Below are positions 9,662-17,638 of a DNA stretch of 64,000 bases, in pieces. Source of the stretch: Mesohalobacter halotolerans. Its GTDB lineage: Bacteria > Bacteroidota > Bacteroidia > Flavobacteriales > Flavobacteriaceae. Position 1 is the first letter of the stretch. Each line of letters opens with the position of its first letter. The notes below the pieces were generated by a model that was not told the origin of the DNA, searched no databases, and saw nothing but the letters and a program-made list of their open reading frames with translations. Both the position numbers and the translations under genes were made by a program. The DNA lies in contig NZ_SWMU01000002.1 in assembly GCF_006120725.1 (NCBI RefSeq), forward strand, positions 434,001-498,000. The letters run 5' to 3'.

Positions 9662-11014
9662 ATGCAAAATCTTATCACAAAATACAATGTAGCGGGGCCG
9701 AGATACACCAGTTATCCTACCGTACCGTATTGGGGTGACGAATCGTTTTCATACAACCGATGGCTATCGACAGTGAGAGATTCGGCTATACTTCAAAAGC
9801 CGATTAGCCTTTATATTCATTTACCTTTTTGTGAAAGTTTATGTACATTTTGTGCCTGCAACAAACGAATTACCAAAAGACACTTGGTAGAACAACCCTA
9901 TATCAAAGCACTTTTAAAAGAGTTAGATTTATATACAAATATATATGGGTTTAAACTAACTGTTAAAGATATTCACCTCGGTGGTGGTACACCTACTTTT
10001 TTTTCACCAGAAAACTTAGCTAAACTTTTACAAGGCATTTTAGAACGCACTTTTATTGCAGAAGATGCTGCATTTAGCTTTGAAGGTCATCCCAACAATA
10101 CAACATATGAGCATTTAAAAGTTTTAAACGACTATCATTTTAACCGCGTAAGTTATGGCATTCAGGATTATAATGAGACTGTGCAAAAGGCCATCAACCG
10201 TATTCAAAGTTTTGACAATGTCAAATATGTGACAGATACCGCTCGAAAAGTTGGCTATACCTCTGTAGGCCACGATTTAATTTATGGTTTGCCGTTTCAA
10301 ACAGTTGACCATATTCTCAACACCATAGACAAAACCATTGAACTGCGCCCTGACCGCATTGCATTTTACAGCTATGCCCACACGCCATGGATAAAAGGCA
10401 ACGGCCAGCGTGGCTTTAAAGATTCAGATTTACCTAATGCTGAAACCAAAAGATTGCAGTATGAACTAGGCAAAAAGATGCTGGAAGATAACGGCTACCA
10501 AGAAATTGGTATGGACCACTTTGCTTTGGCTCAGGATGAATTGAGTATTGCACGTCAAAACAAAACTTTACATAGAAATTTTATGGGATATACCACGCAA
10601 CAAACTCATCACTTAATTGGGCTTGGCGTATCATCCATTAGCGACGCGTGGTTTGGTTTTGCCCAAAATGAAAAACAATTAGAAGATTACTATGAGCGAT
10701 TAAAAGAAAATAAAATCCCAGTGTTCAGAGGTCATATTTTAACAACTAAAGATCTTGAAATTCGCCAGCATATTTTAAATTTAATGACTAAATTTGAGAC
10801 AGACTTGAGTGAAACCAATTTAAATGTCAAAACATTACAACAAATACATCACAACCTTCAAACCTTTATAAATGACGATTTGATAGAAATAAACAATCAA
10901 AAAATTAAAGTCTATGACAAGTCTAAAGCCTTTATTAGAAATATCTGTATGGCTTTTGATTTAAGACTCTTAAGAAAACAACCAGACACACGATTATTTT
11001 CAATGACTATTTAA
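9662..11014 (+). CDS. hemN: Oxygen-independent coproporphyrinogen III oxidase
   Basis: Radical-SAM enzyme that decarboxylates coproporphyrinogen III to protoporphyrinogen IX in haem synthesis without O2. It has 450 residues, the full HemN length. The N-terminal HemN arm (GPRYTSYPTVPYW) precedes the cluster motif: Cys57-x3-Cys61-x2-Cys64, with the extra Cys66 typical of true HemN (CESLCTFCAC). The SAM-binding GGGTPTFF follows at about 107-114. These features separate it from HemW, which lacks the N-terminal arm. It is followed 17 bases later by a universal stress protein gene, suggesting expression under low oxygen or stress. No FNR palindrome is obvious upstream. Confidence 0.95.
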   Translation: MQNLITKYNVAGPRYTSYPTVPYWGDESFSYNRWLSTVRDSAILQKPISLYIHLPFCESLCTFCACNKRITKRHLVEQPYIKALLKELDLYTNIYGFKLTVKDIHLGGGTPTFFSPENLAKLLQGILERTFIAEDAAFSFEGHPNNTTYEHLKVLNDYHFNRVSYGIQDYNETVQKAINRIQSFDNVKYVTDTARKVGYTSVGHDLIYGLPFQTVDHILNTIDKTIELRPDRIAFYSYAHTPWIKGNGQRGFKDSDLPNAETKRLQYELGKKMLEDNGYQEIGMDHFALAQDELSIARQNKTLHRNFMGYTTQQTHHLIGLGVSSISDAWFGFAQNEKQLEDYYERLKENKIPVFRGHILTTKDLEIRQHILNLMTKFETDLSETNLNVKTLQQIHHNLQTFINDDLIEINNQKIKVYDKSKAFIRNICMAFDLRLLRKQPDTRLFSMTI

Positions 11015-11031
11015 CCTAAAATCCTAATACA

Positions 11032-11862
11032 ATGAAAAAAATTTTAATACCTGTCGATTTTTCAAAGCCATCTGAGAATGCTCTTAGAGTTGCTGCTCAA
11101 TTGGCAAGAGAGAATAACGCTGAACTTTACGTACTTCACGTTGTTGAAATGGCCGAAACTTTATTTGGCACAGAGCAATTTAACGTCAATGATGAACAAA
11201 TTATCTTCTTCATGAAAATGGCTAAAAAGCGCTTCGCCAAATTTTTGGATAAACCATTTTTAGAAGGACTAAAAGTAATAGACAGCGTCGAAGTAGGATC
11301 TCCAACAATGGGCATCAAAGAACTCATCGAGAAAGAGCACATAGATTTTGTCGTAATGGGTTCAAATGGAGCAAGTGGCATCGATGAAATTCTTATCGGT
11401 TCCAATACAGAAAAGGTGGTCAGACATTCTGATGTTCCTGTTTTGGTAGTAAAGCAAGAGCTTGATCAATTAGAAATTAATGACATTGTTTTTGCTTCAA
11501 ATTTTGATGAAGAAAACTTAAATGCATTTAAGAGAACACAATCTTTCGCTAAAAGTTTCAATGCAAAACTGCACTTGCTCTATGTTAATTTGCCGGGTAA
11601 CCAATTTTATAGCTCTGAAGAGATTACACAACAAATTAATAGTTTTTTAAAGAAAGCCAGCATGTCAGATTTTGATAACGTCAAAATTTATAATGATTAC
11701 ACCATTGAGTTGGGTGTCATCAATGGAGCCAAAGCTCTAAAAGCCGACCTTATCGCCATGCCAACGCACGGAAGAAAAGGTTTATCACATTTTTTTAATG
11801 GAAGTATAGGTGAAGATGTAGTGAATCATTCTACAATGCCGGTCATTACTTTTAAAATTTAA
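11032..11862 (+). CDS. Universal stress protein with two Usp domains
   Basis: A 276-residue cytoplasmic protein made of two UspA domains in tandem. The first (residues 1-140) starts with KKILIPVDFSKPSENAL and ends with the nucleotide-binding pattern GSNGASGIDEILIGSNTEKV, close to the G-x2-G-x9-G-(S/T) signature of ATP-binding Usp proteins. The second domain (about 145-276) has a matching PTHGRKGLSHFFNGSIGEDV. It is 17 bases downstream of hemN, with a good intrinsic terminator after it, so the two form a short operon. Usp proteins respond to growth arrest, oxygen limitation or energy stress; the specific role here is not known. Confidence 0.93.
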   Translation: MKKILIPVDFSKPSENALRVAAQLARENNAELYVLHVVEMAETLFGTEQFNVNDEQIIFFMKMAKKRFAKFLDKPFLEGLKVIDSVEVGSPTMGIKELIEKEHIDFVVMGSNGASGIDEILIGSNTEKVVRHSDVPVLVVKQELDQLEINDIVFASNFDEENLNAFKRTQSFAKSFNAKLHLLYVNLPGNQFYSSEEITQQINSFLKKASMSDFDNVKIYNDYTIELGVINGAKALKADLIAMPTHGRKGLSHFFNGSIGEDVVNHSTMPVITFKI

Positions 11863-11882
11863 AAAAGCTGATTATTTAATAC

Positions 11883-11909
11883 AAAAAGCCTCTTTTAAGG
11901 GGCTTTTTT
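11883..11909 (+). terminator. Rho-independent terminator after the hemN-usp operon
   Basis: The inverted repeat AAAAAGCCTC...GGGGCTTTTT (ten pairs, one of them G-T) with a short loop is followed by a T run, 20 bases past the usp stop codon. Confidence 0.85.
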
Positions 11910-12070
11910 ATTTGATAAATATTTAGACTTTAAGCGACAATCTATTAATCTAATTACTAAATCTTTTAGAATAATACATTGTTGTCAATATATTTTATGA
12001 AAATCGTATTCTTAAACAGCACTTTAGCCTATAATACGTCAAGCTTTTAAGCTAATTGATAAATTTTTTT

Positions 12071-12078
12071 TAAATTTG
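12071..12078 (+). promoter_or_regulatory. Candidate -7 box for the sulfonolipid gene pair
   Basis: TAAATTTG fits TAnnTTTG and lies 36 bases before the ATG at 12114. A TTG occurs at 12056-12058, but only 12 bases away, shorter than the usual 17-23. The call is tentative. Confidence 0.4.
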
Positions 12079-12113
12079 CAGCTTGCTTTTAGGGCTGACT
12101 TTAAATCGATATC

Positions 12114-13163
12114 ATGGCTAATGATTATCTTAATAAACACAACAATTTGCTATCCTTAATTGGTTGCACACCTATTGTTAAACTCAATCGCATTTCTCAA
12201 TCATTACAGGGTCAATATTACGTCAAATATGAAGCTCAAAACCCTGGTCACTCTTCAAAAGATAGAATTGCATTACATATTATTAACAAAGCTGAAGAAG
12301 ACGGTTTATTAAAACCAGGTGATACTATTATCGAAACCACAAGTGGAAACACAGGTTTTAGTATCGCAATGGCTGCCACTATCAAAGGTTACAAGTGCAT
12401 ACTGGCCGTAAGTTCAAAATCATCTCAAGACAAAATAGACCTTCTTAAAACTATGGGTGCTGAAGTTCACGTCTGCCCTTCAGACGTTGCTCCTGAAGAT
12501 CCGCGCTCTTATTACGAAGTGGCCAAAAAACTTCATCAAACCATAAAACCCTCGATCTACATCAATCAGTATTTTAATGCATTAAACACTGAGGCCCATT
12601 ATTTATCTACAGGACCAGAAATATGGAAACAAACTGAAGGTAAAATTACACATCTTGTCGCTTGTAGTGGAACTGGTGGAACGATTTCCGGCACAGCCAG
12701 GTATCTTAAAGAGCAAAATCCAAACATCAAAATTCTCGGTATTGATGCTTATGGTTCGGTTTTAAAAAAATATCACGAAACCGGTGAATTAGATGAAAAT
12801 GAAATCTATTCATACAAAATTGAAGGCTTAGGAAAAAACTTGATTCCAACAGCGACCGATTTTAATGTGATAGATAAGTTTACAAAAGTCACCGACAAAG
12901 AAAGTGCTTTGATGGCCCGTAAAATTGCAGTCACCGAAGGAATGTTTGTTGGATATACAAGTGGTGCAGCAATGCAAGGGACTTTTCAACTCAATGCCGA
13001 AGGAGAGTTTAACCAAAACAGTTATGTTGTCATTATATTTCCTGATCATGGGTCAAGATATATGAGCAAAATATACAGCGACGAGTGGATGAAAGCGCAA
13101 GGCTTTTTTGATACTGTGTCTAATAAAGAAGACAAAAAAATTAAAGAACTTAATAATATATAG
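12114..13163 (+). CDS. PLP-dependent cysteine synthase family protein, putative cysteate synthase
   Basis: Fold-type II PLP enzyme of 349 residues, related to cysteine synthase and cystathionine beta-synthase. Seen: the lysine site NPGHSSKDR with Lys49 as the likely Schiff-base residue, the substrate loop TSGNTG (76-81), and the phosphate-binding GTGGTISG. It is longer than CysK (about 310) and has the CBS-like segment [10 protein letters not shown]. The next gene, 39 bases downstream, encodes an alpha-oxoamine synthase. In Capnocytophaga and other Bacteroidota such a pair makes capnine: CapA forms L-cysteate from O-phosphoserine and sulfite, and CapB acylates it. From this context I infer cysteate synthase; an ordinary O-acetylserine sulfhydrylase or CBS cannot be excluded by sequence alone. 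Confidence 0.75.
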   Translation: MANDYLNKHNNLLSLIGCTPIVKLNRISQSLQGQYYVKYEAQNPGHSSKDRIALHIINKAEEDGLLKPGDTIIETTSGNTGFSIAMAATIKGYKCILAVSSKSSQDKIDLLKTMGAEVHVCPSDVAPEDPRSYYEVAKKLHQTIKPSIYINQYFNALNTEAHYLSTGPEIWKQTEGKITHLVACSGTGGTISGTARYLKEQNPNIKILGIDAYGSVLKKYHETGELDENEIYSYKIEGLGKNLIPTATDFNVIDKFTKVTDKESALMARKIAVTEGMFVGYTSGAAMQGTFQLNAEGEFNQNSYVVIIFPDHGSRYMSKIYSDEWMKAQGFFDTVSNKEDKKIKELNNI

Positions 13164-13202
13164 AAATAAATAATTAAATTAGAAATTTAGTTTGAAAACC
13201 AA

Positions 13203-14459
13203 ATGCACATGAGAGATTTATTTTCGAAAATTTACAGAGATAAAGGACCTTTAGGAAAATGGGCCGACCAGGCGGAAGGCTATTTTGTGTTTCCTAAACT
13301 TGAAGGCCAAATCAGTAATCGTATGAAATTTCAGGGTCGAGAAGTTATTACTTGGAGTGTTAATGACTACCTTGGTTTAGCCAATCATCCTGAAGTTAGA
13401 AAAGCTGATGAAGAAGCTGTAAAAAAGTATGGAAGTGCCTATCCAATGGGTGCCAGAATGATGAGCGGCCACACTGAGTTACATGAAAAACTACAAGATG
13501 AGTTAGCTCAATTTGTAAAAAAAGAATCGGCTTATGTTTTAAATTTTGGCTATCAAGGGATTTTATCAACAATTGATGCTTTAGTCGGTAAAGATGATGT
13601 GATTGTTTATGATGTTGATGCCCACGCCTGTATTATAGATGGTGTTCGTTTGCACCTAGGTAAAAGATTCACTTATCGTCACAATGATTTAGACAGTATA
13701 GAGCTTAATTTAGCTCGTGCAGAGAAGCTTGCTGAACAAACAGGTGGCGGTGTACTTTTTATATCTGAAGGGGTTTTTGGCATGAGAGGCGAACAAGGTA
13801 AGCTTAAAGAAATTGTTGAGCTGAAAGAAAAATACAACTTTAGACTGCTAGTCGATGATGCACACGGTTTCGGTACGCTTGGTAAAACAGGTGCCGGTGC
13901 CGGTGAAGAGCAAGGCGTTCAAGATGGTATTGATGTTTACTTCGCTACATTTGCTAAATCTATGGCGAGCACTGGGGCATTCATCGCAGGTGATAAAGAA
14001 ATTATTGATTATTTAAAATACAATATGCGTTCACAGATGTTTGCTAAATCTTTACAAATGTCCTTAGTTGAAGGCGCGCTGAAACGTTTAGATATGTTGA
14101 GACGCATGCCAGAACTTAAAGATAAGCTATGGGAAAATGTGGATGCGCTTCAAGGCGGACTTAAAAAACGCGGCTTCGACATAGGTACAACATCTAGCTG
14201 TGTCACGCCTGTTTACTTAAAAGGAAGCATTCCAGAAGCTATGGCTTTAGTAAAAGATTTAAGAGAAAATTACGGTATCTTCTGCTCTATTGTAGTTTAT
14301 CCAGTCATTCCAAAAGGATTAATTTTATTGAGAATGATTCCTACAGCTACACACACCATGCAAGATATTGAAGAAACTTTAGAAGCTTTTTCAGCCATCA
14401 GAGAAAAGCTTGAAAAAGGCATTTATAAACGCATGGCTCAAGAGGTCATGAAAAATTAA
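13203..14459 (+). CDS. Alpha-oxoamine synthase family protein, putative cysteate C-fatty acyltransferase
   Basis: A 418-residue fold-type I PLP enzyme of the family that holds serine palmitoyltransferase, KBL and BioF; these condense an amino acid with an acyl thioester with loss of CO2. Seen: substrate region WSVNDYLGLANHPEV, GARMMSGH, the PLP aspartate in DDAHGFG (218-224) and the PLP lysine Lys252 in TFAKSMAS. Because it follows the putative cysteate synthase gene by 39 bases, I infer cysteate acyltransferase (CapB/SulA type), giving 3-ketocapnine for sulfonolipids. In Flavobacterium johnsoniae the equivalent gene is needed for capnine and efficient gliding. Serine palmitoyltransferase is the main alternative. 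The N-terminus has Met1 and Met3; either may be the start. Confidence 0.8.
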   Translation: MHMRDLFSKIYRDKGPLGKWADQAEGYFVFPKLEGQISNRMKFQGREVITWSVNDYLGLANHPEVRKADEEAVKKYGSAYPMGARMMSGHTELHEKLQDELAQFVKKESAYVLNFGYQGILSTIDALVGKDDVIVYDVDAHACIIDGVRLHLGKRFTYRHNDLDSIELNLARAEKLAEQTGGGVLFISEGVFGMRGEQGKLKEIVELKEKYNFRLLVDDAHGFGTLGKTGAGAGEEQGVQDGIDVYFATFAKSMASTGAFIAGDKEIIDYLKYNMRSQMFAKSLQMSLVEGALKRLDMLRRMPELKDKLWENVDALQGGLKKRGFDIGTTSSCVTPVYLKGSIPEAMALVKDLRENYGIFCSIVVYPVIPKGLILLRMIPTATHTMQDIEETLEAFSAIREKLEKGIYKRMAQEVMKN

Positions 14460-14485
14460 AGCCTCAATAATCTAATTACTAGTAA

Positions 14486-14518
14486 GCCTCAAACTCATTA
14501 CGAATTTGAGGCTTTTTT
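14486..14518 (+). terminator. Rho-independent terminator after the sulfonolipid gene pair
   Basis: GCCTCAAA (14486-14493) pairs with TTTGAGGC (14505-14512) and is followed by six T. The T run overlaps the stop codon of the convergent gene at 14517. Confidence 0.85.
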
Positions 14519-15449
14519 ATGCTTTTGGATTAAAAATTTCTGCCATCATACAACGTGCACTACCACCACCCAAAGTTTCTATTGTGTTTAATGGACTGTG
14601 TAGTATTTTCAAGTGCTCTTCAATAATTTGAATTTTAGAAGAATCTAAGCTCTCGTAAGCTTGTGAGCTCATCACCAAAAATTTTTCGCCCTTTTGATTT
14701 TGTACCTCAAGCATATTACCCGCATACGCTTCGAGCTGTTGTTCAGAAATTTCTACAATAGTTTTACCGTCTTCTTTTAAACTTCTGCTCACAAGTTTTT
14801 TTTCAGCTTTATCGTCAATGCTATCAAAACAAACCACTGCAACATCAGTACCTACACACATCATTACATTGGTATGGTAAATTGGTAACCTTTGACCATC
14901 TACATTCTGGTAAGCTTTAAAAGGAATAGGCAGATACTCAAAATCTTCACAAAACTCAATAAGTAACTCTTCATTTGCTCTTGGGGACAATGCACAATAA
15001 GCTTTTCTGTTGATGCGATCTAAAGTCAAACTGCCTGTACCTTCTAAAAATACCTGCTCGTTTTCTGCGTCAGTATAGTCGTAAACCTGGTAAAATTCAA
15101 AACCCTTTTGCTCAAGATCTTCTAAAATATCTTGTCGCCTTTCACTTCTTCGGTTTTTGGCAAACATTGGATATAATGCCAGGTTACCACTTTCGTGAAA
15201 AGAAATCCAATTGTTAGGAAAAATTGAATCTGGTGTTTTATTTTCTGGTAGGTCATCGTATACGTAAACATCAAGATGAGATTCGCGTAAGACTTTAACG
15301 AAATCGTCAAACTCTTTTTGAGCTTTTAGGTTTAATTCTTCTTTTGATAAATTTATGTTCTTCTGAAAATAATTGTTGACTGCTGTTTCATTGTTTAATT
15401 GAAAATCAACAGGTCTTATCATTAAAATATGTGAAGTTGATTGTTTCAT
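14517..15449 (-). CDS. ctlX: Amidinotransferase/arginine deiminase-fold hydrolase (CtlX type)
   Basis: A 310-residue protein of the guanidino-group-modifying (beta/alpha-propeller) superfamily, matching the group named citrulline utilisation hydrolase CtlX by its opening QSTSHILMIRPVDFQLN. Candidate catalytic residues are visible: Asp/Asn region DSIFPNNWISFHE, the His of YHTNVMMCVG, and nucleophile Cys300 in GGGSARCMMAE near the C-terminus. It lies two bases from a second member of the superfamily (15452-16369), and the two would be translated together. Family members act on arginine, citrulline or methylated arginine; I cannot decide the substrate. It is convergent with the sulfonolipid pair and shares its terminator zone. 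Confidence 0.85.
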   Translation of the reverse strand: MKQSTSHILMIRPVDFQLNNETAVNNYFQKNINLSKEELNLKAQKEFDDFVKVLRESHLDVYVYDDLPENKTPDSIFPNNWISFHESGNLALYPMFAKNRRSERRQDILEDLEQKGFEFYQVYDYTDAENEQVFLEGTGSLTLDRINRKAYCALSPRANEELLIEFCEDFEYLPIPFKAYQNVDGQRLPIYHTNVMMCVGTDVAVVCFDSIDDKAEKKLVSRSLKEDGKTIVEISEQQLEAYAGNMLEVQNQKGEKFLVMSSQAYESLDSSKIQIIEEHLKILHSPLNTIETLGGGSARCMMAEIFNPKA

Positions 15450-15451
15450 AA

Positions 15452-16369
15452 TTAATTTTTATCTCTAACTAGTGGCATCGTAGAACATCTCAATAGACCT
15501 TCTTGTTTAGCGATTTCTCTGTAATGCACTTCTTCTACGGTAATATCGCGAGCTCTAAGCCATGCGTTTAGTCTCGTAAATGAAGCATCAGAAATGACTA
15601 CGTGTTCTGAAATTGAAAAGATATTTGAATACATCTCGTACATTTCATCAGCTGTAATTTCAAAAATATTATCCTTTCCAAAAAAATCAACTAGCCATTG
15701 GTATTCACTTTCTTCCAGAAATCCATTTTTGTGTAAAATCGCATATTTAGGACCAACAGGTTGAAAGCAACAGTCCAAATGTAAAGCATTGGCACGAGCA
15801 TCTGTATTACTTTTTCTTAAATTAAAGGATTTGACAATTTTATGTGGAAAATGCTTTCTAATTTCTTCTACAGCTTCAACATTGGTTCTTGCTGTAATAT
15901 AGTTTGCATAGTCATCACCTCGATAAGTGCCTACAAAAATGTAATCGTTATGAAGCATAACATCTCCGCCTTCCATATGAGCTTCCTCTGGAAGTTTAAT
16001 GAGTTTCTCTTGTGGGATTTGGTCTAAGATATACCGAATAGCTTCAATTTCCTGATCACGATTTGGCAGTATATTAGATTTTATAATTTTATCTTCGATT
16101 ACAAAACAGATATCGCGTGCAAAAATTTGATTATAATCCTTTATTAATTCCGGCCGATAAACATCGACATTATATTTTTTAAGAACTTCTAGAACTTCAG
16201 CCATCTCCTTAACTTTATCTTCCTCTTTGGGGTAAGTCCCATTTTTAATGTGTTCAATTGATTTTGGGTCGTAAGCCTCTTCTAAAGTAGGCGTTGGTCC
16301 ATTGCTGTTTGCAATACCTAATATGACTTTTCTAAGCCTTGAAGTTTCGTTATTTACGTATAAATCCAT
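15452..16369 (-). CDS. Dimethylarginine dimethylaminohydrolase/arginine deiminase-like protein
   Basis: A 305-residue guanidino-modifying enzyme. The motif order is that of the superfamily: the FARD-type segment IFARDICFVIED, EEAHMEGGDVMLHN (substrate Glu/Asp), ALHLDCCFQPVG (catalytic His) and the C-terminal nucleophile Cys295 in RCSTMPLVRD. DDAH enzymes release dimethylamine and citrulline from dimethylarginine; Bacteroidota homologues are often annotated as arginine deiminase-like or amidinotransferase. It is the upstream partner of the CtlX-type gene, with 2 bases between them. The pair may degrade arginine or its derivatives for nitrogen, but no transporter or urea-cycle gene lies next to them. 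Confidence 0.83.
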   Translation of the reverse strand: MDLYVNNETSRLRKVILGIANSNGPTPTLEEAYDPKSIEHIKNGTYPKEEDKVKEMAEVLEVLKKYNVDVYRPELIKDYNQIFARDICFVIEDKIIKSNILPNRDQEIEAIRYILDQIPQEKLIKLPEEAHMEGGDVMLHNDYIFVGTYRGDDYANYITARTNVEAVEEIRKHFPHKIVKSFNLRKSNTDARANALHLDCCFQPVGPKYAILHKNGFLEESEYQWLVDFFGKDNIFEITADEMYEMYSNIFSISEHVVISDASFTRLNAWLRARDITVEEVHYREIAKQEGLLRCSTMPLVRDKN

Positions 16370-16408
16370 AACTATTTTTATGATTGCAAATGTACGAAAA
16401 GCGTTTCG

Positions 16409-17047
16409 TTATAAGCCTAAAAATGGAATAGGCGAAATGATATTTTTTTTATAAAAATTTAAATCCTCTTTATGGCAGACCCCGGGATAATCTCCAAAAT
16501 ATTCGCCAATATTTTTAATCAATTGAAAATGAAGATGTGGGATATAACCACCATTTTCATTTGTATCTCCTAAGTTACAAAAGACCTGATTTTGATTTAT
16601 GGACTGACCAACTTTTATATTCAATAGACTTTCTCGAGATAAATGGCCGTATAGTGAATAAAACGACACATAATTGGTCTGGTGTTTTAAAATAATACAC
16701 GGACCGTAATTTCCAAAACCGGTGTTATCTGCAAAACTGTGAACCGAGCCTTTTAGAGGACAAATTATCTCTTCACCTGCATCTGCCCAAAAATCTATAC
16801 CTAAGTGAATATTACGCTGTTTATCGGCAGCGTTGAAAAGTGACTTTTTATCATACAAACCTCTTTTCTCAAGATATCCTCCGTAGAGGACTTTCGCCTG
16901 TTTGTAAGATTTAATTTTATCTAGATACGCTGTTAATTCGTACTGATTTTGAGGATCAACATTCTTTGAATCTAAATTAGACTTTGACAGATCTACTGAC
17001 TTGTAATCATCCTGAGACTGAAATCTATGTAATATAGGTTGAAACAC
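16409..17047 (-). CDS. M23-family metallopeptidase (LytM/peptidase domain)
   Basis: A 212-residue zinc peptidase-like protein. The M23 pattern is complete: HLGIDFWADAGEEI (first His and Asp zinc ligands, about residues 82-86) and YIPHLHFQL (H-x-H, about 167-175), with the GFGNYGPCIILKH and YGHLS strand between. M23 enzymes cut peptide cross-bridges of peptidoglycan. No signal peptide is visible at the N-terminus (MFQPILHRFQSQDDYKS), so it is either cytoplasmic, exported by another route, or has a role outside the wall; the assigned start could also be wrong. It ends 40 bases upstream of the DDAH-like gene in the same direction. Confidence 0.85.
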   Translation of the reverse strand: MFQPILHRFQSQDDYKSVDLSKSNLDSKNVDPQNQYELTAYLDKIKSYKQAKVLYGGYLEKRGLYDKKSLFNAADKQRNIHLGIDFWADAGEEIICPLKGSVHSFADNTGFGNYGPCIILKHQTNYVSFYSLYGHLSRESLLNIKVGQSINQNQVFCNLGDTNENGGYIPHLHFQLIKNIGEYFGDYPGVCHKEDLNFYKKNIISPIPFLGL

Positions 17048-17053
17048 AATTAA

Positions 17054-17398
17054 TTATTTGCGACTTCGGGGTACCTTTGAGCGATTGAAAGCACTGATGC
17101 TCTTTTGCTGGCCAAATACTACAGCAGCAGGAGCAAATAGTACAAAGAAGCCAAAGCCTCCAAAGGAAAATATTAAAATAAGACTAACGAAAACGCTAAT
17201 ACCAAAACTTAATAAAACCCAAAACCACTCAGTTTTAGCAAAAATTCTATTGACATGTTTGGTGTTTGACGTATCACATTTACGACAGCTTAATTCAATT
17301 TCTTCACCATATTTTCTTTCGAATTCAAATTTGGTGGTGGCTTTTTGTGTAAGTTTGATGTCTTTGTAGCAGGAAGAACAAGTTGTATAGAGTTTCAT
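17054..17398 (-). CDS. Small zinc-ribbon membrane protein of unknown function
   Basis: I place the start at ATG 17398 (114 residues), giving MKLYTTCSSCYKDIKL; the frame is open for 27 more codons upstream, but that part runs into a repeat-bearing intergenic segment and is Lys/Phe-rich without features. Two CxxC pairs (CSSC at about 7-10, CRKC at about 41-44) form a probable zinc ribbon. Two transmembrane helices follow (about 62-80 and 82-100), and the tail is basic. It ends 6 bases before the M23 peptidase gene, so it is likely co-transcribed. Function unknown. Confidence 0.7.
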   Translation of the reverse strand: MKLYTTCSSCYKDIKLTQKATTKFEFERKYGEEIELSCRKCDTSNTKHVNRIFAKTEWFWVLLSFGISVFVSLILIFSFGGFGFFVLFAPAAVVFGQQKSISAFNRSKVPRSRK

Positions 17399-17470
17399 AT
17401 ATTTTTTAAATTGGTTGAATAATTTTAATTGATTTACTTTATTCAAAAAGAGTCGTTTTACAAAACAAAA

Positions 17471-17637
17471 CTTTTGCACACAAAAGTTAGTTCTCTGAGA
17501 TCCCGAATGGAGTCGGAATAAGCAGCCTGCAAAAATTTTCTGCTTTTCAATTGAAAAATTTGGCGATCTTGAGATCCCTCGGCTACGCTCGGGATAAGCG
17601 ATTCACACATCTTTTGCATACAAAAGTTGGTTCTCTG
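17471..17637. repeat. Direct repeat pair with inner palindromes, next to the icmF stop
   Basis: A 27-base unit at 17471-17497 recurs at 17611-17637 with two differences. Each copy starts with the palindrome CTTTTG-CAYA-CAAAAG and ends TTCTCTG. Between them are two related stretches beginning GATCCC (17499 and 17572), the second containing the inverted pair CCCTCGGC..GCTCGGG, and each ending in ATAAGC. The right copy ends one base before the icmF stop codon. These may be remnants of a dispersed repeat family or act as hairpin terminators for icmF. Confidence 0.65.
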
Positions 17638-17638
17638 C

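Noticed and set aside
17399-17479. N-terminal extension of the zinc-ribbon membrane protein
   Set aside because: The added 27 residues show no domain and run into the repeat; the ATG at 17398 directly precedes the CxxC motif.
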